This document shows positions 35,830-51,179 of a DNA stretch of 64,000 bases, piece by piece; position 1 is the stretch's first letter; the number at the start of each line of letters is the position of its first letter. Both the position numbers and the translations under genes were made by a program. Below the pieces are notes generated by a model, which had not been told where the DNA came from, made no database searches, and saw nothing but the letters and a program-made list of their open reading frames with translations. Origin of the DNA: Beaufortia kweichowensis (Eukaryota > Chordata > Actinopteri > Cypriniformes > Gastromyzontidae). The stretch covers positions 770,488 through 834,487 of the forward strand of contig CM032794.1 of the NCBI GenBank assembly GCA_019155185.1. The letters are read 5' to 3'.

Positions 35830-38800
35830 TTAAGCGTGCTCATTTTGTTCAATATTGGCAACGAGTCCTTTAGTATCAATAGTTGGAGGTGGTTGTGAGA
35901 GATCAGAGTTGTTATAGAGTCTGTTGTCAAACGTACACTGTCCAATCACAGATCTGGGAATTCTCTTAAAGAACAGAAACCCGACAAGACCTGCGACACA
36001 CATGATGATCAACACGACCCCTACGGCGATACCAGCCGATCCGTGAGACGTCTCGTTTACCTGAAGCTCTGTAACATTAAACACATACTGAAATGTAGAA
36101 ACAAACAAACACAAATCTTACAGGGAAATCTGGATGTAGTTCTACATACCTGAGACTGAAGGCTTCTCTGTTGCTGGTATAACTGGAAAACACAGTGAAG
36201 ATTTTCATAAAAGGTGACATAACATCAACACACATCATTACTATTTGTGTTTGACGGACCTTTTGCAGTCTTGCAAATATAAGCTCTGCGATTAATGCAG
36301 TTGATGTTACTCCACATTGCAGTGTTGGACTGGACTTCAACACAGTCACCATTATTCCCGGGCATCTGCGCTTTCCAGTTTGTGTAATCCACAACCATAT
36401 TATCAATCCACATCCATTCACCTGTGACACACAAACATCTGATGATGCGTTTCTTTCTCCCAGTGTTGTATTGCTTTAGATGAAGACGTGTTCTGACCCA
36501 TATGACTGCGGTGCATTCCAATCCAGAATGAGTCGACTTCATCCTGTAGGATGTCCAGATTCTGACGGATAAACTGAGATTCTACTGGATCCTCAATACT
36601 CACTAAAGATGCACCTGAAATAACACAAACCTCACTGTTGATACTCACTGAATATCACTACAGTGCTTTAAAAACCAATCGCTCAGCTATACAATTAAAG
36701 TCGTGAGTGTTAAAGAATGTTACAGCAGAAAAGGAAGTATTCTAAATAACTGAAAGGAGTTTTCAAGAAGTTAATGTCTCACCCATTCTCAAACACTCAA
36801 CTGTAGCATGAGCCCAGTTCTCTGGTATGGAGGTCATGAACGTATAACAGTTTCCTTTAAACGGGATCCAACTTTTACGTTTTTTTGATTCGGGGCAGTT
36901 GCCCGGCAGCTGAGGGGGTTCTGTGGGGGCAATAACTGTGGGGCGGTTAGTACATCTCTGTCTCTTTAACCAGAGAGATCAACTACAACAAATATAGAAG
37001 ACAATGAGCTTCAATGAAAAGAATCACATTTAACTTCACCACTCATAATCTTCAGGAGAGATTCACCAATCAAAGATGTAAATGATCACATGATGATAAG
37101 AATGTGATACCTGTGGATCGTTTGCAGAGGGAATAATACGTGTTGTTGCACGCTGCAGTTTTCCAGTCGCCATCCGTGTCGATATAAACACAAGCTAAAT
37201 TATTTTTGGGTTCTCCTGCAGCCCATTTACTGTAGCCTAGAAGCCAGTTATCCACCCAGTGATACCGTCCACCCGTCTGCAGCAAACGCATCACATTTCA
37301 CAGCAGTACAACACTCATAGTTTTAACTCATAATTTCATAATTAAATTCATGTCAAATGGAAGATTAAATGACAATATGTAGTATTTTGCAATGATTTGC
37401 AGTATGTTTTGGGCACATGGTGAGTAGTATATTGATATGAGTTTTTGTACCAGGTTGCTGTTGAGGCCGATCCACAGAGGTTCTCTGAGTTTGTCGACTC
37501 TGAGGCTGCTGTACGCCTGACTGATGGAGTCCAGCACACTAGCGAGATCAGCATCATCAGCTTTACACTGTCTTCTGGCTTCATCCCAGCTCATCTTCTC
37601 CAGCTGCAGCTTATAGGAATCATTTCCCAGACTGAAGAATTTCTGTGGTACTGCTGTGCTCACGGGAACAGACAACTGAGAGTCTACAACACATACACAC
37701 ATAGAAAAGAGACTGTTAATAAACAATCATCAGTGAACTGGGAGTGATGACAACACATTTATGATGAAATGTGATTGTATTGACCTGTGTTCCTCTTGCA
37801 GATGAAACCTCTCTGGTCTTCACACACTTCAACTTTCCACATACCCGTCAACTTCTCTGGGTGTTTAACCATGACGACACAGTCCTGCTCCTGAATGAAA
37901 AGAGTTGAGATGAATGCATAAGATGCGTTATTAATTCGACAACATCGGCACTTGTTTATTGCTGACACACAATGACAGTAACAGTTAAAGAAATGCTCAA
38001 AAATCAAGCATGAAGCAAGGAAATGTGAAGCTCAATATAGACATTTTATTTATGAAATATTAAAGAAGTGTAGTTATAGCCACTAACACCATAACAAAGA
38101 TTGCAGAAGAATCTGTTTAAAGATACGGAAACATTTATCCATCATTTATAACCCATGACCTTTATTCAATAGTTTGTAATATCAGAATTTCATGATAACT
38201 TTTACTCAATGTGATCTCAATGACACAATAACACTAACATGTCCACCGGATTTATCTAAAAATAACTGCATGGACAGCAAACCTACCTGAAATTTAACTG
38301 CGAAACCAAACCGATGAGCAAAAATAATATCATGCAAATCCTGAAACAGAGAACACCTGCAAGGATGAGTAACAGGTAAACTGGTAAAAAAATCAAGTGC
38401 ATCAAGTTGATAAAATAAGCACACTAAAAACTAAAATCAGAACCTCAGAAGAAGTAAACTCTACACAAACACAACGTTAAATTGTCAGAAGAAAAAAAAT
38501 CTAAAACCTTGACTAATGATTGTTGTGCGTTATTCAGTGCACTTGTTAATCACATCACACACACTTGCCTCATACTGAGAGATGATTCTTGACTCTGGCA
38601 TTGACATGGGTTGACCTTTCATCCAGTTTGTGTATCCGACTCCTTTACCATCAGTCCACGAAAAGGTTCTCTCCGAGCTGATGTCATTCAAGCCGATCCA
38701 CACTTCATCAGGAGAACTGAGCATTAGAGTCGTAAGAAACGCTAAAGGAAAAATACAGTGAAAATTAATTCAACAACTTCATTCAAAAAAATGCACAAAT

Positions 38801-41800
38801 GTTAACTGGTCTCACTAGAGAATAAATGTTAGTAATCAGACAGCACATGTACAAACACAATGATATCAGCAGGTGCATTTCTTAAAAATAAATTTAGGTC
38901 ACATGTGAAGAACAGATAACAGTATCGGTGTAATACTCGCCTTGCTCTGCGTGACTCCTAACGGACACCAGATTACCTCCATGTGAAATGCAGTGATCTC
39001 GAGCTTTATGCCACGACATCACATTATCAAAAATCTTGTAACACTATTTGGAAACACAAATGCTCAAATTTAAAGTGTGAAGATTTTCTAACAAAAGAAA
39101 AGTGTCTTTAAAGTGTTTAATGTGATTGTGAGCAGATGATGTTTTTGGATTGTAATGTTTCTCACTTTTCCCCGGAACAGGGTCCATTCAGGAGCGCAGC
39201 CGCCCGGAGCTACGGTGGATGGAAACATGGTGGTGTTGACAAAATCAGAACTTCTTTTACAGATGGAGGGTAACGCCACGCCACAGTTGATATCATTCCA
39301 GAATCCTACAAATACACAGACGTGTTATTTTACTTTCATTGACACACTGATATCATATAGGAGGAGATGTAATGAGAAGATCTTACCCATGCTCTTGTAA
39401 ATGGTCACACAGTTCTCATCATTATTGGCAAAATTTGGTTCATTATTATCCCACGCCGTGTATACAACAGATGAACCGTCCACCCAACTACAAACACACA
39501 AAAAAACCCACAAATGTAGTTTTATTAAATTAACTCACTTGTTAATGTCACTGTTGCATGATAACTAACCACAGAAAACTAATTTGATAACCTGCAAACT
39601 GTAAATAATGTTCAGGGAAAATCACAAATATGTGACACAGTCTGTGAAAACCAGACTAAAGTCTAAAAATCTAATTCTGAGATAACGAGCATCAAAGTTT
39701 GACTGCACCTATTAATTTTACTATAATTTCAATCTTTGACATGACATTACTCACAATATTCAAGATATTAAAGGTAAATTCTCACAGAATATTCTTCATA
39801 TTACGTAGAATAATTTTATGTAGAAAACAGAAAAATCACAAGACTGGGTCACATATACTTTATATAAACATTACAAGGTATTTATGGTACTGTAATGTAA
39901 AAAGTATGAATAATAATATATTTGACAAAAATCTAAAACGGTGACAATCTGTATATTATTCAAATGCTATATGTACTTTTGGGGTTCAGTTGGGGGTAAA
40001 TGGTGACTAATAGTAATAATATAAAAAAAGTGGACAAAATTAAAATGACCAAATATGAAGAAACATGGTTTCTGTTGGAAAAATGTACATGCAATGTAGA
40101 AAACTGTATTTGTATTGTAGTTGTTACGGTATTAACAAAAGCTTACTGTATTGTTTTTACAGAAGTTGGCAATAACGACAGCCAGTTTTACCATAAATAC
40201 AACAGATATTTCATACAGTGTGGTATTATTACACTTTGTGTCTTAATCTTTTATACTCACCTAAATGATTTGTCCAGCTCTACGATCATGCCGATGTAGT
40301 ACTGACCTTCTGATCCTCTAGATATCTGTAAAACACCATCAGTTTAGTCCTTCTCAAATGTTTGTGAACAACATGTTTCATTTTCTGAATTTACCTGTTT
40401 CCATAAAAACTTCCTCTCGCTTTGACCAGTAATGACAACAAGATCAGCGTGATTTTTCTTGCAGAAGACACGAGCTTCTTCCATAGACAGCAGGTCATTA
40501 TTAATGAAATACTGACTGCTATTGAACTGGATCCAGCCGTCAGACGTCTTGTTATATTCTATTGTGAGATAAAACAACGAAATGCTTGTATTCATCTGAG
40601 ATCATGTGCTATATTATCTACTGTTCAACACACTGTTAAGAATGTGGCTTCAGGAACTAAGACATTAAGAGGTTATGCATTATATAATTCATAAATTAAA
40701 GATTAGATTGATTAAATGGAAACGTGAGGTATAACTGATAAACGTGACACTACTGTTCAAAAGTTTAGGAAACTTAAGCGATAAATGATTTTTATTTCAA
40801 CTGTTCAATTAACTGTCTGCTTGATTTTCTTGTTTTATTTCATGATGAATCAAAAATGCTCATAAAACAGTCTGCTACAGAGCTACAGATCTCAAATAGA
40901 GATGAATAGAAATGAATGTTAATGTATAACTCATGCTGGACTGACTCTTTACCCTGAATTACTGATGTCGGTGGTGATTTTGGAGTGATGCCTGTTGAAA
41001 GAAAAATATCTAAATATGAATTTCATAGGTTTTAAAATGATAAATGACAATAGATTTGTTCAAAAAGATTGACTGAAGTTGAGAAACTTTTTGTAATTTA
41101 ATTTAAAGACATTCAAAAATGTGCGTCTTACAGTAAGTACAGTACAGTACAGTAAGCATAATACTGTATATGCACATGTGTACCTATTGGAATCTGACAG
41201 ATCCAGTCATTATAAGCTTCACAAGCTCGATCATTCCACCTGCGTCCATAAGAGCCGATTTCTGCACAGTGTTCCTGATTATTATAGTTGTTTGGTTCCC
41301 CGAAGCCCCAATTATCAAAATCAGACTAAAATACAAAAACAGAAGAATGTGATACAAAACACCTGAACAATTTAAAATTCTTTTAAAGTAACGCAAAGAC
41401 AAATTATGTGTATTACGAGAAATCACTCACTGGAGTTTGATCGGTCCACACAAAACCAGAATTACTGTCCAGTGAAGTGAAGCCGATCCACGCCGGGTCA
41501 GAGCTCGTATACCTGCAAACAGGTGCTCATTGTTTTAACTTTAGTCATGATGAGTTTAGATAAATGTATAATTATATAAGACAAATGTAACACTACACAA
41601 TAATCATGTTAAAATGAGCACTTACGGTAATGTATTTAATTCTTTATCTGAGTGGAAACTTGCTAAATCACCACCAACAGCTCGACAGAAATCACGAGCC
41701 TCAAACCAAGTCTTTTTCTCATCCTTCTGCTTCTGGTAGATCTAAGAAATACAAATGATCTTTTAACCCGTCATCAAGACAAAGACCATTACAATTTAAT

Positions 41801-44800
41801 ATGTGCTTCACACGAACCCGAATGCAGTTGCCCGGATCTTTTTTAATCCAGTTCTCTGGGCATCTGAGAGGTTGTGTGGTTGGAGGCTCTTTGGTTGTCG
41901 TGATTCCTTCTGCTTTTTTTTTACAGATGTATTTCTGTTTAGTGTTACATGTCAGTACATCCCATAATCCAGCTGAAGTTCCTGTTAACATTGCCACACA
42001 ACCTTTGCGTCTATCTGGACATTAAATTGTGACAAAGACAGGAGAACAGAAATGAAATTCTTGTGGATTAGATCTTGACTGATATGCAAGAGCTGCATGA
42101 AACTCATCAACATACCTGGCATGCCGACATTAAAGTGTGTAAACTTGACTTTATCACCATTGATCCACTGGAAATGTTCAGTCTGCTGAGTATTAGACAG
42201 ACCAATCCAGAAATATTTCTCAGGCCGAAGACCAACCAGACTGATGAGAAACGCATTCTCATACCTAACAGCAAAGATACAACATTACATTATTATCTCA
42301 CTGTCAATTTCAAAATACTAAATACTTTAAGGTTGTGGTATTACAGATAAATATCATGTACATCACCTGCTGGAAACATCAATCAGACTCGCTGCCGTCT
42401 GCTCACATGTCAGTTTGGCATCATCAAAGGTTTTGCTTTCCATGGCAACATTATAACAGTAATAGCCAAACCTAAACCAACCCTGTGAAGACATTCACAC
42501 CATCATCATATGACACTTTATTTCAATTTACATGTTACATAAGAGTGTGACGACACACACACACAGAAAAAACTCACTATATCCATCAATAACTTTAGGA
42601 AGTGATCAATTTAGCAGTAAAAAATCATGTTACATTTTGCTTTTGTTTGTGATTTACTATTACTACTTTTCTTATTATTTTGCTTGTGATGATATGGACT
42701 TGATATGGACTTACAGCTGGACATCCAGGACTGATCATCTCTGAGGAACCTTCAGGTTTAATAGAAGCTTTCTTCTTACAGATGTAACCACGAGCTGTTT
42801 CACAAGCATCATCTGCCCACTTTCCCTCCTGAAACACACACAAGATCAATGTGAGAAATATGAAGAAAAACATAGTGAGAACAAATAATAAAAATAGAGA
42901 TAAAATGCAGTAGCGGCTCCTGACCAAAAATTTGGGAGGGGCAGTTTCTGGGTCGTAACTCACACAGACTCATATACACTTTGCTGACGCGGATTAATAT
43001 ATATATATTTTTTTCGAGGTATTTGTTCTTATTAATACAAATATATACATCTCACAACAGTAATAGAAGAAATAAAGAAAGGGTAAAAAAAAATGCCAGG
43101 GATAAAAAAAGCTACAACAACCTTTAATTAATTAAATTAAAGTGACACAGTGCTTCGTAAGTCTTTTTAGCTTTTCTGTTTCTAATATTTTGCAAAGTAG
43201 TACCATATTGACGCGGATTAATAATATTGTCCGGAACTACGTTCAAGTGACGTAAAAGCAAGTGGGGCGGGTCTCAAATCTGCCCATATGGCTCTTAATT
43301 AGAGCGCGCTGCAGTTCCTTTTTTCACCACAAATTTACATTGTGAAAATGTGTGGCGCTGTTGAGCTCGGGAGGGCAGAGAGACCCTCTGACCCGCTTAT
43401 CAAACCTGAAGCAATGCGATGAAATGTTAACATCTCCACCTCACTTTATGACTTTTAACAGTCTAAAATGTTTTCTGAATAAGGATGAACATTTTTGAGT
43501 TAACAGTTAATTAGGACTGGTCCAGTTTATATAGAGTGGCTGAATATTTTGCCCATACAGACGAGCCGCAGCTGATAAAAGGACTGACCTTTCCTTTGAT
43601 AAGAACACAATCCTCCATGCGATTGGTGATGTGTGAAGGTTCTCCAACTAACCATCTGGTGAAGGTGACATGTGATCTATCTGACCACTCAAACAGATTC
43701 TGAATCCGCTGATCATTAAGACCGATCCAGAGCTCATCACTGGACGCTACACAACACACACACACACACAACTTTAATACAACTCATATCAAATTATACA
43801 GTAAACAACTACTATTGATCATTCATTCGCATCAAAGAAAATAAAGAGTTTCCAGTTATTACACCAACTGACCCGCTTGTCGAGGCGGATCCCGGAAGCT
43901 CAAGCTTTACGAGCGGCGTCGCGCACATTCAGTTCAAGTATTCTACAACCATATAAATCACTCCACCTCACTCATATATGTGGATATTGTTTGATTTTAT
44001 GCACATTGTAAAGCAGTCTGTCATTTTCTATGACGTTTAATCATGAACATTTCACTCGAAGGAACTTCAGCTCGTTTCACTGCGTCAAAGTCGCCAAATC
44101 TTGCAAAAGTGACAGATTCAGATTCACATTTACTTCCCGTGTTAGTTCACACTTCCTGTTTCTGTTGTAAAACAACGAAACGAGTCTTAAATTGTGATCA
44201 AACGCGCTCCTCAACTTCCAGTCACTTCCGTTTCCCGCGCAGCGCTGACTGGAGCGGATATGTGCGTAACTGCGCATGCGCCAGAAAAGTGCGCTGGCAC
44301 TGGACATAACTGACCACACAAATCGCTAAATTTGATGATAAATGCGTTTTTAAAGGTTTCTTTACAAATCCTTATTATAATTAATCATGGTCTAACTATA
44401 GAAACAAATTGGGTTTTTTTGCTTTTGTACTGAAACCATTGTATCTATATTATGTATGTGTTTCATTAATCATGTATGTGATTTTACTATTTAAAAAATA
44501 AGATAATTTGAAACATTAACCATGATATTTGTAATATAATACATTTTTGATTTATTTTAATAAATTAATGGTTAATGATCAAAATTATATCAACAGTAGC
44601 TCATTTGTTGAAAGGGGGCGTGTCGTTTGTGACGTTTGCTGTATGTGGGTCAGCCACTTTCATGAGAAAGGAGCGGAGCAATTATGATTAGACTGATAAA
44701 TGTCAGATTGTTATTGTCTCTTCTGTAGCTTGACAACATTTCAGTAGTTAACACAACATAGATTTGTGTGTTTGTGTTATTGAGTGACACATACAGAAAA

Positions 44801-47125
44801 AACTTTCTTTCCTCTACAGGTATTTATCTAACACTGCAAACCATTGTAAACTTAGTAGAAGCACTTATTAGTACTATTGTTGCCTCTTTTGATTTGTCGC
44901 TTCATTGTCTCCTAATATTTGTAAGTCGCTCAGCAATGCATAAATGTAATGTAAATGTAAACGTACAGAATCCAGTCTGTGTTATGATGAAACTGTGCTC
45001 CTCTATATTGTGTATGCTGGCCAGATCTGATCCTTCCCTGTGACACGCTGCCAAAGCGTCGCTCCACATCTTCTTATTGCGCTGCAGATAATAACAGTGA
45101 CCGTGCGACGGCACCCACGCTGGACAGAAGTTAGGCTGATCCTTACCTGAAACACACAAACACACACACACAGATAAACACTAAACACTGACTGAATATC
45201 TGCTCTGTGTATGTTTGTGTGTTGTACCTGCTGAAGGTGTGATATCTGTTGAATTGCCCTTGCGGCAGATGTAGCCCAACTTCTTACTGCAGGACACACT
45301 TTCCCACTTAGACGCTTTATCAGCGTTTAATGCGGCACAGTTCAGACCCGGCTCCAGAGACGGATGACCTGCGGTACAAAAGATTACAATCAAACAACCA
45401 AACGGTGTGTAAAGTTCTGTGTGTCTTTCACATGGGAATATAAGTTACCAGGAGCCCAGTTGAGATATCTGAATGGGTTTCCATTACTCCATTGCCAGCC
45501 GCTCTCAAAGTCAAGACTGTTCAGTCCAATCCACAGAGCAGAACCCAAGAGATTTGTCAAGCCTGAAATATAAAGTACATGATGGATTTCATTATTTTCC
45601 TGCTAATTATAATATGAAGATGTGAATGTACCTGATATATAAGACTGTTCATGGAGCTCTGATATACTGAGAAGATCTGCATCTTGCTGTTGGCAGCTGG
45701 TTCGAGCTTGATGCCACGTCAGTACTGACTGTGTGTTTCTCTGATACAAAACACCAGTTACTGGATCACTGTCCCACCCTGAGACGCCTGTTCAGTCAAA
45801 CAACATTTACATACACACGATCACATACAAATCAACTGAATATAATCAGTTCTAACAACTTTACTTTAGTTTTGCTCTTACTTTTGGTCGGGCAGAATCC
45901 CCATTTCCTGTCCGTGTCATAATCCGTCTCAGTTGAACACCACAGATGACCGTCTGATCTGCCCTCCACGATACACTCAGAGTACCACTTATTATCAAAC
46001 TTAAAGGGGAACTGACATGGTTTTCCAAATGAATTACCACCTAAAGTATAAATCTCTACACAAACACACAACAATTAGAGAAAAATCACAGAAATATTGA
46101 TGCAGCGAATCATCTGATGTATCTACATCTGTATTTAAAATTATTTTATTTCTTTATTCATTCTTTATTCAATTTCTTTATACAATTGTGTGAGGTTACC
46201 ACTTGATGTTAAATTTAAAAACAGCTAAAGCAAAATCAAATCTGAACTAAAAATCAAATAAAAACTGATGAATGATTTTAAGCATCAATCAAGCATTGAT
46301 CAGGAGAAACAATCATTCAGTGAATGTCTAAATGTTTGACTGGTTGTGTGAATTTAACAATCTGTTTAAAGAACTTAATAACTATTGTCATCTACTTCAG
46401 TTTAGGTTTTTTCATAACTAATTCCAGTATACTATAAGCCTCCTTGCATATGATACAATATTTACATTTACATTTACATTTAGTATATATAATTTAGTAT
46501 ATATAATATAATTACAATTTCAAATTATTTTATAATGACATCTCTTAATATTGTGGATGTTTGTTCATACCTTGATATCCATGAGAACACAGATTGTCTT
46601 TACTGCCATAAATCTGCCAGCGACTCCAGGATCCATTTCCATGATACAGCATAATATTTGGCTCCCTTCGATTGCCGTAGTTCATGTGTAAGGGTTGTCC
46701 CTTTAAACCAAACAGCGTCTCATTCTTACATTCCCAGGTCTGTAGTGGACTGAGTTCTTTACAGGGCAGAAGAATAATTTTCACCCAGTTTTTGATGTTT
46801 TGAGCTCCCAAGCAGAGTTTAAGAGAGACGCTGATAATTCTTGAAGATGAAACCCATCGGAAACGCTGAGCGTCTGAAGATGCATCACACGCTGCCGTCT
46901 GCACCGCATTGGCACTAACCACATTCACACATTTGTTGTGATCTTCATTGTAGATGAGAAAAGAGCCGCTGTCTACAGAAGAACAAATCATTTATTATTA
47001 TTTAAATATAAATATTTATATCTGTATGTATATTGTTAAATGAGTGCGTTACCTGTTTGACTGGACGGCTGTAATGAGACACACAAACAAATCAAAACAA
47101 ACAGTGAAACATGAAACATCTTCAT
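35830..47125 (-). CDS. mrc1: macrophage mannose receptor 1, tandem copy B, intact
   Basis: Thirty exons join in phase to 1435 residues (human MRC1 is 1456): 47053-47125, 46571-46972, 45882-46055, 45632-45787, 45449-45562, 45228-45368, 44967-45146, 43589-43746, 42715-42828, 42367-42482, 42116-42264, 41818-42014, 41626-41741, 41431-41512, 41184-41325, 40953-40991, 40395-40558, 40261-40325, 39387-39487, 39166-39305, 38941-39043, 38569-38741, 37785-37890, 37451-37683, 37111-37276, 36783-36935, 36498-36614, 36260-36421, 36150-36182, 35830-36068. Order: signal peptide, ricin-type cysteine-rich domain (about 25-158), fibronectin II (159-216), CTLD1-8 (about 217-1345), membrane helix (about 1366-1390) and a 45-residue tail. 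CTLD4 has EPN with WND and CTLD5 has EPN with WND, the calcium and mannose ligands; the other CTLDs lack EPN. The tail keeps FDNRLY (endocytic motif region) and GLVANIEQNEH, typical of MRC1. It takes up mannosylated glycoproteins and microbes. Confidence 0.96.
44190..44310. promoter_or_regulatory. CpG-rich promoter-like insert in mrc1 copy B intron 7
   Basis: This stretch has many CpGs with cacttccg (ETS-like), tttcccgcgc (E2F-like) and tgcgcatgcgcc (NRF1-like palindrome) within about 70 bp, a combination typical of housekeeping promoters. Copy A intron 7 (30143-30944) has no equivalent. No exon could be tied to it. A plus-strand open frame at 44043-44309 looks like chance. Confidence 0.4.
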
Positions 47126-48425
47126 ATCTGAACTTTCACTCGTGATCTGCACATGAAGGAATCCAGCGCGTGTTTGAAGACTCTCACACTTTTATACACT
47201 CTTGTCACACTTTACACTTTTCTATCCTGTCATGTGATTGTTGGGGTGGTAAATACTGAAGATATAAATGCAGATGGGAAAGGATGAAACCCATCAATTA
47301 TATGTTAAGCATCACATTCTGCTGAGATTGACTTCCTGTCTGTTTGAGGTCTAAGCGTTCTCAGTGCTGTACAGGTCCATCTATTGTTGATTCTGAAACG
47401 ACATTGCTGTCTTAACCTAAACCCTCGTCGTGACCTATACCCTAACCAGAACATCATTATTTATTCATCCTCATGTCAAACCTGTATGACTTTCTTTCTT
47501 CTGCAAAACACAAAAGAAGATTTTCTGAAGAATGTTGATAACATTGACCCTCATCGACTTCCACCATATGAAGAGAGACATTTCTCAAAATATCTTCTTT
47601 TGTGTTCCATTCAAATAGAGCTAAAAGTAAATAAAGATGAGATGAGAAGATAAAATATTTATGGGATTCTTTTTTTCAACAGGTGAGAAAATGCTGATTT
47701 GGTGAGATTAGAGACACAATGGCAGTTCTGGAGAAGATGAAGCTCAGCAAGAAGGAAATGAGAGGCACAAGCATCAGAGGTCTGACATACTGTCATCTGG
47801 AAATCCTGTTTCCTCTCCAATCAAACAGAAAGAATTCAATCTTAAAATGCCATGTACATGAATGAAGGATAGGTGGAAAGATGATTGTATATTTATTTGA
47901 CTTTGTCACAGAGATAGAAGAACATTGTCAAATATCTGTGCTACAAATCAAACAAACCAGTAAGAAAATAAATCACACTTCTGAGTTATAAAACATGTGT
48001 TGGGTGTAAATGACATTCATTACATTCAGAGAAGAACATGCCAGAAAGTAACATTCACTCAATTAAACCTGTCAAAGTGCATAAATACAGATTACAGATT
48101 CTACAGTTTCTACTTTCTACATATTTCACTGATAAAGGCCTTTGATATGTCTTTCATGCTGTCGTCACACTAGACTTTTTTTTCCATTGACCTCTATGCA
48201 TACACATGTGAAAGAGAGATAACGAAACCCAAGCTCCTGCAAAACAATTGCATCTCAGTAAATTAAAGTAAGTAAAGTACTCAAAGTAAAGTAAATAAAT
48301 GTCTAAAAGAAATGATGCATGCCAAAGCATCTGATACCTTGAGACTTGAGAATGCTAGTGTGGACTTTCTTTAGGAGCATCTTTAATTAAATGAAAGCGG
48401 TGTCCGTGTGGCCTAATTGTTTCCA
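47126..48425. other. spacer between mrc1 copy B and tmem236
   Basis: About 47126-47240 matches the copy A upstream region. Positions 47450-47620 contain a common cyprinid-type repeat (ctgtatgactttctttcttctgc, acacaaaagaagat, gaagaatgttgataac). Positions 47683-47842 are the duplicated block described for copy A. A minus-strand AATAAA near 47889 could serve tmem236. No gene was seen. Confidence 0.5.
47683..47842. promoter_or_regulatory. duplicated near-identical block upstream of mrc1 copy B
   Basis: Partner of 33590-33755. It lies about 560 bases upstream of the mrc1 copy B start. The near-perfect match within flanks that do not match suggests retained function or a very recent event. Its role is unknown. 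Confidence 0.4.

Positions 48426-51179
<2,754 letters not shown>

Noticed and set aside
44043..44309. 88-codon plus-strand frame beside the CpG-rich block
   Set aside because: No recognisable domain, and compositional openness is expected in CpG-rich DNA; only the promoter-like motifs were kept.
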